From Phycisphaerae bacterium (GTDB lineage Bacteria; Planctomycetota; Phycisphaerae; Phycisphaerales; SM1A02), in contig PBAX01000022.1 of NCBI GenBank assembly GCA_002716385.1, positions 399,821 through 463,820 of the forward strand: DNA of 64,000 nucleotides, in the 5' to 3' direction. The notes under the pieces are model-generated. The model was not told the origin of the DNA. It was given only the letters and a program-made list of their open reading frames with translations, and ran no database searches. Numbering within the stretch: the stretch's first letter is position 1; each line of letters opens with the position of its first letter. Shown here piece by piece: positions 35,500 to 44,441 of the stretch. The position numbers and the translations under genes are program-made.

Positions 35500-35586
35500 G
35501 ATTGTTTGCTCACAGGTGAAATGACAGACAGCAGCAACGGCTGCGACACCAACAGTATGAACCGGAATCCAGTCCGGCCATTGGTT

Positions 35587-36099
35587 TCACTGCGAAACCG
35601 CATCGGTGGACGTGGTGGTCGCCTTGGAAACCGGCTCTGGAGGCACGCTTCCGTTCAGATTCATCGTCTCCATGGCCGGATCAGCCGTTGATCCTGCTTC
35701 TGCACCACGAGCTTCGTTTCGGAAACTCCGGGCACGTTCCACCAGTGCTGTCATCGATTCATCCCGTGGCTCAAGATCAAAATGCCACTCGACCTTGCTA
35801 TTGGCCTGAAACGGCATGACTTCGAAAACAAGGTCGGGCCCGGGCAGATCCCAGACCGGGGCGTTGGCCTTCCTGCTGGTGAGGACCGGTTCCATACCAT
35901 CGCGTTCAATCCGGATGTCGTAGGTTCCGTAATGAGTGAAATCGACGGTCAGGGGAGTACGTCCAACCTCCCGATGATTGACCCATACAAGCGCATCTGA
36001 AGGTGTACTTGTGATCGAAAGCGTTCGTCTAACGCATCCGGCCGAAGAGACGGTAATCACGATGAACAGAAGTGGAAGAATCGAATGTTTCATCAACAT
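35587..36099 (-). CDS. PEGA-domain lipoprotein
   Basis: A 170-residue lipoprotein (lipobox SSAGC, cysteine 22) with a PEGA-type repeat just after it: SITSTPSDALVWVNHREVG.TPL, then DIRIERDGM. PEGA domains are small surface or periplasmic beta modules. The tail (about 120-170) is low in complexity. Two ATGs at 36099 and 36093 are possible; an AGGTAG lies before the first. It follows lptB by eight bases. Confidence 0.8.
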   Translation of the reverse strand: MLMKHSILPLLFIVITVSSAGCVRRTLSITSTPSDALVWVNHREVGRTPLTVDFTHYGTYDIRIERDGMEPVLTSRKANAPVWDLPGPDLVFEVMPFQANSKVEWHFDLEPRDESMTALVERARSFRNEARGAEAGSTADPAMETMNLNGSVPPEPVSKATTTSTDAVSQ

Positions 36100-36107
36100 G
36101 AGTCTAC

Positions 36108-36842
36108 CTAGTCGAACTCATCGCCGCGGAAGGTGGACGCGAGATAGGCATCCTTGACGGCAGGATCATTGATGATCTGCTTTGGATCCCCTTCCCTGAG
36201 ATTCCTGCCTTGATGGAGGATGTAGGCGCGGTCGCATATCCGAAGGGTCTGCTGCACATTGTGATCGGTGACCAGAATCGCGATTCCCTGCTTGGCGAGT
36301 TCGCGCACTTCGTTCTGAAGCTCTTCGACCGTATGGGGGTCCACCGCCGCGAACGGTTCATCGAGCAGGAGCAGCTGGGGTTCGGTGATCATGGCTCTCG
36401 CGATTTCAAGGCGTCTTCGTTCTCCCCCAGAACATGTCCTCGCCAGATCACCACTCTTGCCGATCAGCCCGAATTGCTCGAGTAGCTGGTCACAGCGCTT
36501 TTTCCTTGCCGAAGAATCGATCCCGGTGGTTTCCAGAATCGCCATTAGATTGTCCCGAACCGAAAGTTTCTGGAAGACGCTGGGTTCCTGACTGAGGTAT
36601 CCCATGCCTCGACGCGCATGCTTGTACATCGGAAGGTAGGTGACATCGTCGCCCTTGAAGGCAACCGAGCCACCTTCTGGCGTGATCATTCCAATGACCA
36701 TTCTGAACGATGTGGTCTTGCCCGCGCCATTTCGACCAAGAAGACCGACTATCTCACCTTCACCGACATTGAAGCTGACTTCATCAACAACACGTTTGTT
36801 GGAGTAACTCTTGACCAACTTGTCGACGACGAGCATTGACAT
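36108..36842 (-). CDS. lptB: LPS export ABC transporter ATPase LptB
   Basis: The 244-residue ATPase drives LptFG extraction of lipopolysaccharide. Walker A GRNGAGKTT, the Q-loop YLSQEPSVFQKLSVRDN (which is the LptB type), the signature CSGGERRR and Walker B LLLLDEPFAAVDP with TDHN are intact. No lptA, lptC, lptF or lptG is adjacent. Downstream is the PEGA protein; upstream, a 279-residue membrane protein ends six bases before its start. The position in a run of envelope genes fits an outer membrane role. Confidence 0.93.
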   Translation of the reverse strand: MSMLVVDKLVKSYSNKRVVDEVSFNVGEGEIVGLLGRNGAGKTTSFRMVIGMITPEGGSVAFKGDDVTYLPMYKHARRGMGYLSQEPSVFQKLSVRDNLMAILETTGIDSSARKKRCDQLLEQFGLIGKSGDLARTCSGGERRRLEIARAMITEPQLLLLDEPFAAVDPHTVEELQNEVRELAKQGIAILVTDHNVQQTLRICDRAYILHQGRNLREGDPKQIINDPAVKDAYLASTFRGDEFD

Positions 36843-36848
36843 TCGAGA

Positions 36849-37688
36849 TCAGTCCTCTTCGGATGTGGCCGCGGTGCTGCTCTTGTCCAGAGTCACCGGC
36901 CTGGCATCCAGCGACCATTCATCAGGTCGCAGTCGGTGTGCGATGACACCGATGATCTTGTCGAGATTCTTGTAGATGTGGGCATCGAGCTTGATCCGCG
37001 TTGAATCGGTACTGACGACCCAGCAGATGGATTTCGCCATCCATCGATTCATGTCGATATCCGCAATCTCTTCCTGTTTCCAGACGCCCTCCGGCATGTG
37101 CAGTGTTCCATCCGGATCGAGTTGGTAATGACGCTTTCTGGTACTCAGGAAGGACCATGCATAGAACGGAACAAATAGCAGGCACGCTATGAACAACCAT
37201 TGGATCGGTCGATCGTAGGAGCTTGGTTGTGTCGCATCACCGTAGATCGCCAGCGCCTTGTCGGCTTGGGCCTTGGCGGCCGCCCTCAATGACGGCCAGT
37301 CGGTCGGGGAGACGTCCGAGGGAGGCTTGAGTCCGTCCCTATAGATCACGAGTGTCTTCGACCACTCGACCGAATCCTCATCCTCGACTTCGGTCTTCGG
37401 GACCTCCGCAATGAGAACTTCAAGCGAATCGATGGTTGTTGGAATCAGCTGGGTCTCCTCCTCGGCTTCGACGGCATCCAGACTCGCGAGGACATTTCTG
37501 GAAATCTCACCGCGTTCGAATGCCAATTGCTCCGCCGGTATGGCCCATTGATAGTCGTAGATCCCGTAGATACCGAAAACGAACATCAGCAATCCAACAA
37601 GCACAGCGCGAATACTGTGACTCGGAGCTACCGAACTGTTGATGGTATTTTCCACCCAGTTCTCGGATGTTTTATTTTGCTCGCTCAT
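36849..37688 (-). CDS. Membrane protein with two segments, unknown
   Basis: The 279-residue protein has one helix at about 27-45, an acidic region (60-160), and a second helix at about 163-182, followed by a C-terminal cytosolic domain of about 95 residues (YQLDPDGTLHMPEGVWKQEE). The C-terminal part looks like a PH-type bacterial domain, but this is a weak impression. It is the gene immediately before lptB and could be co-transcribed. Confidence 0.65.
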   Translation of the reverse strand: MSEQNKTSENWVENTINSSVAPSHSIRAVLVGLLMFVFGIYGIYDYQWAIPAEQLAFERGEISRNVLASLDAVEAEEETQLIPTTIDSLEVLIAEVPKTEVEDEDSVEWSKTLVIYRDGLKPPSDVSPTDWPSLRAAAKAQADKALAIYGDATQPSSYDRPIQWLFIACLLFVPFYAWSFLSTRKRHYQLDPDGTLHMPEGVWKQEEIADIDMNRWMAKSICWVVSTDSTRIKLDAHIYKNLDKIIGVIAHRLRPDEWSLDARPVTLDKSSTAATSEED

Positions 37689-37732
37689 GAGGACACTCTT
37701 TTAACAGGCTTCAAATACCGTGCGGCTACATG

Positions 37733-38398
37733 CTATTCGCCCAGCTCGTGTGCTTCACAACAAGCCTCTGACAAAGCGACATAAAGCTCTTCATGGTCTG
37801 GAATGGCGTCTATGGTGCCCATGAGGGCGTCAATTCGCCGGTCGACCGAGCGACTTGGATCGATCGACTCCAGTGCCGCCTCACCCAGCGATTCCATTGC
37901 GCCCTTGAACCAGGCGGTCGTTGGCTTCTTCTTGTTGGCTGGTGGCTCGATCTGAACCCGAATGGTGGTTCCTGGTGCGATGGCGACGATCGGGATCAGA
38001 CCGGTCTGGGTGAGCGGCTCACGACACACCACCGCAATCGCGACCTGCTTGTCTCGACCGGCCTGGATGAGCTTGCGAGCATCCGCACCGACAAGCGGTG
38101 GTTCGACCAGATATCGTCCAGTCGATATATCCATTGTCTCGGTCGTGCCATCATTGCATATCCGGACGGATCCACGAACGAGCGCCTGTCTTCTTATGCC
38201 ACGTCGGCACTGTCTGAGCCCCTCGATTATCTCGATCATGCCCTCCCAGTCATCCCGACCCCGGCTGGCTGTCAAAGCTTTGAGAAGATGATTTTCAGCG
38301 ACGTACCAGGACTCCTCGCGAAGGGCATCGAGTGCTCGATCCACCTGTGTCTGGATTGGCTTGGTTCGTTTCACCTTCTGGCCTCGTGAAGCGGACAT
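37733..38398 (-). CDS. Hypothetical cytosolic protein
   Basis: About 221 residues from the ATG at 38398 (or 224 from an ATG at 38407 that overlaps the upstream stop). The N-terminus is basic with helical repeats (about 15-60) resembling TPR-like helices, and the rest has no recognised domain. It contains a basic stretch PPANKKKPTTAWFKG. No family recognised. Confidence 0.6.
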   Translation of the reverse strand: MSASRGQKVKRTKPIQTQVDRALDALREESWYVAENHLLKALTASRGRDDWEGMIEIIEGLRQCRRGIRRQALVRGSVRICNDGTTETMDISTGRYLVEPPLVGADARKLIQAGRDKQVAIAVVCREPLTQTGLIPIVAIAPGTTIRVQIEPPANKKKPTTAWFKGAMESLGEAALESIDPSRSVDRRIDALMGTIDAIPDHEELYVALSEACCEAHELGE

Positions 38399-38399
38399 T

Positions 38400-38780
38400 T
38401 CAGGCATCCTCTCTCAGGGTCTCTATGTGCTCGATCAGAATCTCGGCAAGGCCGATCCAATTTTCGGCTGATATCGCCAGATCAGTTCTGAGCGATCCCT
38501 GAATGGTATCGGTTGAACCGGATCCCATGGCGCGGCGAAATTCCAACAACCGCTCGGATAGAACTTTCTGAGCGGATTCGACATCACGACATACGGCCCC
38601 CTGAAGAACTTCCGAGGTCTCGACGATGATCCGCGTTCCCTCAAGCAAGCGGTGCATCAATTCGCTCAGCCGCGGCCTGACATCCTCGATCGAGGACTCC
38701 TCCAGGGCCTCCAGGATCGAATCCACCGATTCCAGCAGTTGCCTGAGCTGGCTTCGAGCCTGCAGGAGACCATCCATCAT
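38400..38780 (-). CDS. Hypothetical helical protein
   Basis: 126 residues from the ATG at 38780: nearly all helix, with heptad-like Leu/Ile spacing (LLESVDSILEALEESS), suggesting a four-helix bundle similar to a flagellar chaperone fold, though no flagellar gene is near. A GTG at 38915 would add 45 residues but overlaps the preceding gene by 68 bases. The stop nearly touches the next start. Confidence 0.55.
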   Translation of the reverse strand: MMDGLLQARSQLRQLLESVDSILEALEESSIEDVRPRLSELMHRLLEGTRIIVETSEVLQGAVCRDVESAQKVLSERLLEFRRAMGSGSTDTIQGSLRTDLAISAENWIGLAEILIEHIETLREDA

Positions 38781-38847
38781 GCATGGAGGCGGATCATCCG
38801 CGTCTGGGGAATTGATTGAGGACTGGATCACTTTCAAGCGTCTGCAA

Positions 38848-39432
38848 TCAGGTGGTGATTGCTTCGGAGACTTCTTCGGCGACGGCCTCGTTTCCAAAGG
38901 TGATTCGGACTCCACCGTTCGGTACGACTTCCATGACCAGCGGAATGCCTGCTGTCACGAGAAGCAGGCCCTGGTCCGGTGATTCCGAATCATGGAACAG
39001 GGTCTTGACCAGTTCACAGACCAGATGCAGATCACCCGTGTCGCAGAGGAGCGGATCACGTGTGTTGAGCTCCACGGTGGCGGCCGCATCGATTCTCTGC
39101 CATTCCTCGTTCTCCGCCATGGAGAAGGCCACCGCATCAAAGATGCTTCGCCATCTCCCGACTGGAAACAGGATCAGTTGGTTGTGATGCAGCTTGTGCA
39201 GAATGTTGTCGATCACCACCGGCATCTGCTCAAGGGGGAATTCGACTACATCGGCTCCCGGGAGTGGCTCGACATCGCATCCAGGCACGGCAAGGTGCTT
39301 GCGAGGTGCCGATTCATCAGCCATTCTCAGAAAAATGTGGTCATCATCTTGAGCTTGCTGCTTGATGCCATGCTGATCAAGAAGCTCGCTGGTTTCGCCG
39401 ACGTCAATAAACTCCACCTTCAGTGTCTCCAT
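38848..39432 (-). CDS. Hypothetical protein
   Basis: 194 residues from METLKVEF (ATG at 39432). Acidic, mixed alpha/beta, no signal peptide and no recognised motif. The frame is open further to a TTG-like start at 39546, but that extension crosses the promoter region shared with the divergent phosphatase gene. It heads a run of nine minus-strand genes down to 33182. Confidence 0.6.
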   Translation of the reverse strand: METLKVEFIDVGETSELLDQHGIKQQAQDDDHIFLRMADESAPRKHLAVPGCDVEPLPGADVVEFPLEQMPVVIDNILHKLHHNQLILFPVGRWRSIFDAVAFSMAENEEWQRIDAAATVELNTRDPLLCDTGDLHLVCELVKTLFHDSESPDQGLLLVTAGIPLVMEVVPNGGVRITFGNEAVAEEVSEAITT

Positions 39433-39450
39433 TTGGGCTGTGCCCGAAGG

Positions 39451-39462
39451 GTTTATATAAAC
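39451..39462. repeat. Palindrome GTTTATATAAAC
   Basis: A perfect 12-base AT-rich palindrome in the divergent region, 18 bases upstream of the 39432 start on the minus strand. It can supply a -10 (TATATA) on either strand or be an operator half. Confidence 0.3.
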
Positions 39463-39560
39463 GACTGTACGGCCGGAATGCAAGAGGCATGCGTGATCTG
39501 GCCGCTCAGAACCCATAATTGCATGTTCGGCTACTATCCACGCCACCAGAGGTTTATGCA

Positions 39561-39995
39561 GTGCACACTATTCTTTTCGTCTGTACAGGCAATACATGTC
39601 GCAGCCCAATGGCGGAGGGTATCGCAGCCCATTTGCTCGCTGATTCCGGGGTCTTCGTGGCATCTGCCGGGGTAGCGGCTTCGGATGGAGCCCCTCCATC
39701 ACGCGAGACGATCCGCACGCTTGAATCAATGGGGATCGAATACGAGGGACATTCCAAGCCACTTTCAGTGGACATGATCCGGAATGCGGATCTTGTCCTT
39801 TGCATGACCAGATCGCATCAGGCAGCGGCCCGCAGTCTGGTCGCAGGCGATGAGAAACTCATTGAACGCATCCAACTGGTGGATCCAGAAGGCGACATTC
39901 CGGATCCCATCGGACAGGGACAGGCGACCTACGACGCGGTGGCCAAACGACTCAAGTCGGTGCTACCAGATCGCGTCTCCGATCTGGCCACCTGA
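39561..39995 (+). CDS. Low-molecular-weight protein tyrosine phosphatase
   Basis: The 144-residue enzyme has the P-loop CTGNTCRS (8-15) at its N-terminus and a DP-type acid loop (IPDPIG) near residue 120. The start is the GTG at 39561 with AGAGG upstream; a TTG at 39519 would add an unrelated leader. Family members dephosphorylate tyrosine kinases for exopolysaccharide or arginine phosphate in proteins. No kinase gene is adjacent. Confidence 0.88.
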   Translation: MHTILFVCTGNTCRSPMAEGIAAHLLADSGVFVASAGVAASDGAPPSRETIRTLESMGIEYEGHSKPLSVDMIRNADLVLCMTRSHQAAARSLVAGDEKLIERIQLVDPEGDIPDPIGQGQATYDAVAKRLKSVLPDRVSDLAT

Positions 39996-40007
39996 CAGAA
40001 CGGATCT

Positions 40008-41483
40008 TCAGACGCCTGTCCGGGCAGCGACTTCGGCAAGCAGTCGCACCCCGAAACCGGTAGGACCGACGACATGCAGGTCATCAGCCTTCTCGACGGC
40101 ACTTACACCCGCGATATCCAGATGGGTCCAGGGGACATCCTCATCGACGAAGTAGCTAAGGAATGCGGCTCCCTGTATGGGATGCGCACTTCTGCTCGGC
40201 CCTGAATTCCATAGATCGGCATGCTGCGCTCGCATGAACGTGCGATGTGCTTCCCAGAGCGGGAGTCTCCAGACCTTTTCACCAGTCGATTCCGCGGCTG
40301 CTTCGACACGTCGTCTCAAAGACTTGTCTTCACACCACATGCCTGCACAGAAATGCCCTAGCCCCACGACGACGCCGCCGGTGAGAGTGGCCACATCGAT
40401 GATCTCGGTCGGCTTGATCTTCCGACACGTCCACGCCAGAGCATCACCGAGGATGAGCCTCCCCTCCGCATCGGTATTGGTGACCTCTACAGTGACGCCG
40501 TTGAACATCTTGATGATGTCGTCCGGTCGATAGGCTTCACCACTGACCAGATTTTCGGCACACGGCAGCACACCAAATACGTGAACCGGCAGCTTGAGTC
40601 TGCTGATGGCGATCATGGCACCGAAGACGGCCGCGCCACCGTTCATATCGTATTTCATGCCCTTCATTGTGTTCGAGATCTTCAGTGAATATCCCCCGCT
40701 GTCGTAGGTCATGGTCTTTCCGACAAGGGCCAGCCGATGATCCGGTCGGGGCCGTTTGGGCTTGTGTTCAAGAATGATCATGCATGGTTTGTTGGCGGAT
40801 CCAATGCCGACGTTTACCAGTCCACCCATGCCCAACTTCTTCGCTTCTGCGAAGTTGATGACCCGACATTGGAGACCGTGCTTCTTGGCTGCGGCACGCG
40901 CTTGTTGAGCGACCCAGGTCGGAGTGCAGATGTTGGGTGGTGTAGCGGCGATCTTCCGGGCGTCGTTCGTCGACTCCGCCAGGACGATTCCACGTCTGAG
41001 TCCCCCCCGCATCCTGTTGTCACCGGATCCAATTGACAGCGAGCCCGAGGCGTTCGATCGGTTGGTGGCCTTCCCATCGAAGAAGTCGACGACCCAGTTG
41101 GCGAGGACCATGCCTTCGGCCAAGGCCTGCCCGACGGCATCGGCATCGCCGATCTTTCGAGGAACCGTTTCATGAATTCGGACATCGAGGCCATGGATAT
41201 CGGCGCGGTGAAGATGTCCGACAAGACGACCTCCCAGCTGTCGGATCAGATCGAGATCCAGCTCGTCCGATGGCCCGAGGCCCACAAGCACGACGTCATC
41301 CCCCTGGATAACCAAATCCTTCAGCCCCCCCTTGAACATCCTGGACCGCATGGCGGCCTTGATCCGACCACCATGGGACTCGTCGAGTTCTGCAAGCGAT
41401 TTCGGGAGCCGGGTGGTTCCACAGGGCAGACCAACCAGTAAAGCGGGTTTTTTCGGCGATCCGGTACGAATGGTTCGGAACAC
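40008..41483 (-). CDS. pepA: Leucyl aminopeptidase (M17)
   Basis: The 491-residue dizinc aminopeptidase has the N-terminal macro-like domain (1-165) and a catalytic C-terminal domain. The metal ligands known from E. coli PepA are in place: VGK and YDSGG at about 255-264, KYDM, and NTDAEGRL at about 336-343. The residue after TYDSGG is Tyr instead of the common Ile or Leu. The start is GTG at 41483, with AGGAG six bases upstream; a TTG at 41498 is an alternative. It is convergent with the phosphatase gene. Confidence 0.9.
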   Translation of the reverse strand: MFRTIRTGSPKKPALLVGLPCGTTRLPKSLAELDESHGGRIKAAMRSRMFKGGLKDLVIQGDDVVLVGLGPSDELDLDLIRQLGGRLVGHLHRADIHGLDVRIHETVPRKIGDADAVGQALAEGMVLANWVVDFFDGKATNRSNASGSLSIGSGDNRMRGGLRRGIVLAESTNDARKIAATPPNICTPTWVAQQARAAAKKHGLQCRVINFAEAKKLGMGGLVNVGIGSANKPCMIILEHKPKRPRPDHRLALVGKTMTYDSGGYSLKISNTMKGMKYDMNGGAAVFGAMIAISRLKLPVHVFGVLPCAENLVSGEAYRPDDIIKMFNGVTVEVTNTDAEGRLILGDALAWTCRKIKPTEIIDVATLTGGVVVGLGHFCAGMWCEDKSLRRRVEAAAESTGEKVWRLPLWEAHRTFMRAQHADLWNSGPSRSAHPIQGAAFLSYFVDEDVPWTHLDIAGVSAVEKADDLHVVGPTGFGVRLLAEVAARTGV

Positions 41484-41585
41484 GGGGCTCTCCTGCAAGA
41501 TGGGGCTGGCTTCCAGCGGGGATGGAATATCCTCGAACTAGACGCTCATCATCGACATTGACACGGGCCTGACTTCAGTGCGAGT

Positions 41586-41591
41586 TACCAT
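41586..41591 (+). promoter_or_regulatory. Candidate -10 element of the ThiD2-ThiE gene
   Basis: TACCAT ends six bases before the ATG at 41598. A TTGACA occurs at 41558-41563 but the spacer of 22 bases is too long for a normal -35. No TPP riboswitch was seen. Confidence 0.3.
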
Positions 41592-41597
41592 GACGGG

Positions 41598-42656
41598 ATG
41601 TCGAGTTCCCAACGAATGGCTGATGCCGCTTTCAATCGGGCCCGGGAAGGTCTGCGTGTCATGGAGGATCTTGCTCGTTTCATCCTTGATGATCAGGATC
41701 TGGTGTCTTGTCTCAAGCAGATACGGCACGATTTGTCAGCACTCTCAAGGCGGTGGCCGGGGTTGTCTCTTGTCCTCTCCAGAGATGCTGCCGGCGATGT
41801 CGGGACATCCGTGACGACCCAAGGCGAGGCGGAGAGGAGTTGTCTCAGGGATGTGGCGGCAGCGGCGGGCCGTCGTTCGACGGAAGCCTTGAGATCACTC
41901 GAGGAGCTGGCCAAGGTCGATGCCCCGGGCATCTCGCCCGCCATCGAGCAGATGCGATATCGACTCTACGATCTGGCCGGTTTGGTCGAGAAGAGACTTC
42001 CATTCAATGGATCACCCCAATGGCGGCTCTGTGTTCTGATCACCGAGTCGATCTGTCTTCAGGATTGGCGGGAGGTTGCTCGTGCGGCGGTTGCGGGTGG
42101 CGCCGATTGCCTTCAGTTGAGGGAGAAGAACCTTGGCACAAGAGAACTCGCGGAGCGTTCCAGGGAACTGATCTCGATCGCCAGGCCCCATGGTGTGGAT
42201 GTGATCATCAACGATCGTGCGGATGTCGCTGTCGCGACAAATGCCGACGGTGTACATGTCGGATCCGACGATCTTCCGGTAGAGGATGTTCGATCCATCG
42301 TTGGTGATCGTGCGCATGTCGGCGCAACCGTTCGGACGGCCGAGGACATACGCCGGGCGATCGACTGCGGCGCGTCCTATGTTGGACTCGGTCCGATGTT
42401 CGCGACCGGCACGAAGCCTGATCTGGAAACGGCAGGTCCATCCGCGATCGGCAATCTCATCAGACAACACGACATCATTCCCCACTTGGCCATAGGCGGC
42501 ATCAAGCCTACGAACATCGCGGAAGCGATTTCATCGGGAGCTCGAGGAGTAGCGGTCTGCCACTGCGTATGCACCTCATCGAATCCAGAGAAGGCCACGG
42601 CGGATCTGCTTCATTCGATCGACTCCCAAGTATCACAAGTCGCCGGTCATGCGTGA
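41598..42656 (+). CDS. ThiD2-ThiE fusion: HMP-P kinase and thiamine phosphate synthase
   Basis: The 352-residue protein joins two steps of thiamine synthesis. The N-terminal 135 residues match the ThiD2 family (R..EGLRVMEDLARF near 15), reported to phosphorylate HMP phosphate. The C-terminal ThiE barrel (145-345) shows LREKN, VIINDRADVA, DGVHVGSDDLP and GLGPMFATGTK, which bind HMP-PP and THZ-P. The enzyme would thus make its own substrate. No other thi gene is adjacent. Its last eight bases overlap the PhnP-like gene. Confidence 0.9.
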   Translation: MSSSQRMADAAFNRAREGLRVMEDLARFILDDQDLVSCLKQIRHDLSALSRRWPGLSLVLSRDAAGDVGTSVTTQGEAERSCLRDVAAAAGRRSTEALRSLEELAKVDAPGISPAIEQMRYRLYDLAGLVEKRLPFNGSPQWRLCVLITESICLQDWREVARAAVAGGADCLQLREKNLGTRELAERSRELISIARPHGVDVIINDRADVAVATNADGVHVGSDDLPVEDVRSIVGDRAHVGATVRTAEDIRRAIDCGASYVGLGPMFATGTKPDLETAGPSAIGNLIRQHDIIPHLAIGGIKPTNIAEAISSGARGVAVCHCVCTSSNPEKATADLLHSIDSQVSQVAGHA

Positions 42657-43524
42657 TCTCGAGTTCATCGTTCTTGGTTCCGGAACTTCCGCTGGCATTC
42701 CCTCGATCGGATGTCGTTGCGATGTCTGTCTGAGCAACGATCCAAGAGACAAGCGATTGAGGACGTCGGCGGCCATCAGATTCATAGATGAACTGGAAAA
42801 TCCCAGAACGATTCTCATCGATGCGTCCCCCGATCTTCGTCAACAGGTTCTTCGAGAAGGCATCGACCGATGCGATGCGATGCTTTTCACGCATAACCAT
42901 GTCGACCACACATTCGGACTCGATGAGGTGCGTCGCTTCAACGTTACGATGCAGGCACCCATACACATCTATGCCGAGCCCCGAACAATGGATCATCTGG
43001 GGCGTGTCTACCAGCACATCTTCAAACGCGAGCAGAACGTCAACGACTCATTCGTGGCCACACTGGTACCCCATGAGCTCAACCCGGGCGAGCCGCTGGA
43101 TCTCTTCGGGCTCAGGGTGGAGCCCATCCGGCTCCTTCATGGCCGATTGCCGATTCTGGGTTTTCGATTCGACACGCCTGCCCAGAACGATCTGCTCCCT
43201 CTGGCCTGGTGCACGGATGTCTCCTCGATACCTCCTGAGGCCTGGGCAAGACTGGAGGGCCTGCAGACCCTCTTTCTCGACATGCTCCGAGAGCGGCATC
43301 ATCCGACCCATTTCAACCTGTCCAGAGCTCTGGAGGCCGCCTCAGAGATCTCTGCGGGGGCGACCTGGTTTATTCACATGGGTCATGAGGTGGGCCATGA
43401 GGCTGTGGACAAGGACCTCCCGGAGGGGATTGCGCTTGCTTGGGATGGGCTGAGACTGCCAGCGGCGGAGCCCGGGGATCGACCTTCCTGGTGCCGGGAA
43501 GCGTACCCCGCTCGCTCTTGCTAG
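42649..43524 (+). CDS. PhnP-like metallo-beta-lactamase fold hydrolase
   Basis: The 291-residue protein has the HxHxDH motif THNHVDH at 81-87, with later His ligands in MLRERHHPTH and HMGHEVGHE. A Cys cluster at 22, 24 and 27 (GCRCDVC) matches the structural zinc site of PhnP, a cyclic phosphodiesterase. No phn operon is present, so the substrate is open. The start overlaps the ThiD2-ThiE gene by eight bases, which suggests co-translation. Confidence 0.85.
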   Translation: MRDLEFIVLGSGTSAGIPSIGCRCDVCLSNDPRDKRLRTSAAIRFIDELENPRTILIDASPDLRQQVLREGIDRCDAMLFTHNHVDHTFGLDEVRRFNVTMQAPIHIYAEPRTMDHLGRVYQHIFKREQNVNDSFVATLVPHELNPGEPLDLFGLRVEPIRLLHGRLPILGFRFDTPAQNDLLPLAWCTDVSSIPPEAWARLEGLQTLFLDMLRERHHPTHFNLSRALEAASEISAGATWFIHMGHEVGHEAVDKDLPEGIALAWDGLRLPAAEPGDRPSWCREAYPARSC

Positions 43525-43527
43525 AAT
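43522..43527 (+). promoter_or_regulatory. Candidate -10 element of atpG
   Basis: TAGAAT overlaps the stop codon region of the upstream gene and ends ten bases before the atpG ATG at 43538. It would give a leader of about four bases. Confidence 0.35.
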
Positions 43528-43537
43528 CCGCGGTTCA

Positions 43538-44422
43538 ATGGCTCAAATACGCGAAATCAAGAAACGAATCGGTGCTGTCAAGACCATCGCCCGCATCACC
43601 AAGACGATGCAGATGATCGCCACGGCAAAGTTCACGGCAGCCCTCCAGAAGGCCGAGTCCTCCAAGCCATATGCAGCTTGTCTTGATGACATGGTGCGGC
43701 AGGCGGCGAGTGCCGCCGAGGGATACGAGTCCAGACTCATCAATGGTCCTGAGAAGAAGGTTGGGCGGGAACTTGTCCTGGTCATCTGCTCTGATCGAGG
43801 ATTGTGCGGTGCGTACAACGGAAATGTTCTCCGTACTGGCCTCAACTATCTTCGTGAACTCGACGCCAACGGCACCAAGTACGACCTCGAGATCTCGGGC
43901 AAGAAGGCCGCCGGGTACTTCAAGTTCCAGAAGATGGAAGTCTCCCAACGTCATGATCTGGGCGACAAGCCTTCGTACGAGGATGTGTCAGCCATCGCGT
44001 CCGACTACATCAAGCGATACATGGACGGTGAATACGACGCCATCCGAATCGTATCGATGCACTTCGTATCGACATCACGTCAGATGCCGGAGATTAAGCA
44101 GCTCCTGCCGATGACTCACGCACCGAGCGAGGAAACGGAATCCTCCGATTCCAAGGAACGCCAGTCCTACTACGACTTCCTGCCCTCAGGCAAGGAATTG
44201 CTTGACGAACTTCTTCCACTGACGATCAAGACCGCCTTGCTTCAGGCATTCAACGAGTCTTCCGTGAGCGAACACATCATGCGAATGATCGCCATGAAGG
44301 CCGCCACGGAGAACGCCAAGGAATTCGGAAGCACGCTGCATCGTCAGTTCAATCGAGCAAGACAGGGCCAGATCACGACTGAGTTGACCGAAATCGTGTC
44401 TGGTGCCGCCGCACTCGAATAG
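43538..44422 (+). CDS. atpG: ATP synthase F1 gamma subunit, encoded alone
   Basis: The 294-residue gamma subunit forms the rotor shaft of F1. The N-terminal helix IKKRIGAVKTIARITKTMQMIATAKF, the SDRGLCGAYNG motif and the C-terminal helix MIAMKAATENAKE are all present, so the protein looks functional. None of the other F1Fo subunits is nearby, whereas in most bacteria atpG lies between atpA and atpD. An insert of about 12 residues near 200 (HAPSEETESSDSKERQSYY) is rich in Ser and Glu. It is followed after 19 bases by the cobalamin adenosyltransferase. Confidence 0.93.
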   Translation: MAQIREIKKRIGAVKTIARITKTMQMIATAKFTAALQKAESSKPYAACLDDMVRQAASAAEGYESRLINGPEKKVGRELVLVICSDRGLCGAYNGNVLRTGLNYLRELDANGTKYDLEISGKKAAGYFKFQKMEVSQRHDLGDKPSYEDVSAIASDYIKRYMDGEYDAIRIVSMHFVSTSRQMPEIKQLLPMTHAPSEETESSDSKERQSYYDFLPSGKELLDELLPLTIKTALLQAFNESSVSEHIMRMIAMKAATENAKEFGSTLHRQFNRARQGQITTELTEIVSGAAALE

Positions 44423-44441
44423 ATTTGAGATCGAGGTAGCA

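Noticed and set aside
41499..41597. Possible TPP riboswitch before ThiD2-ThiE
   Set aside because: The conserved CUGAGA and GACC-type elements are not present.
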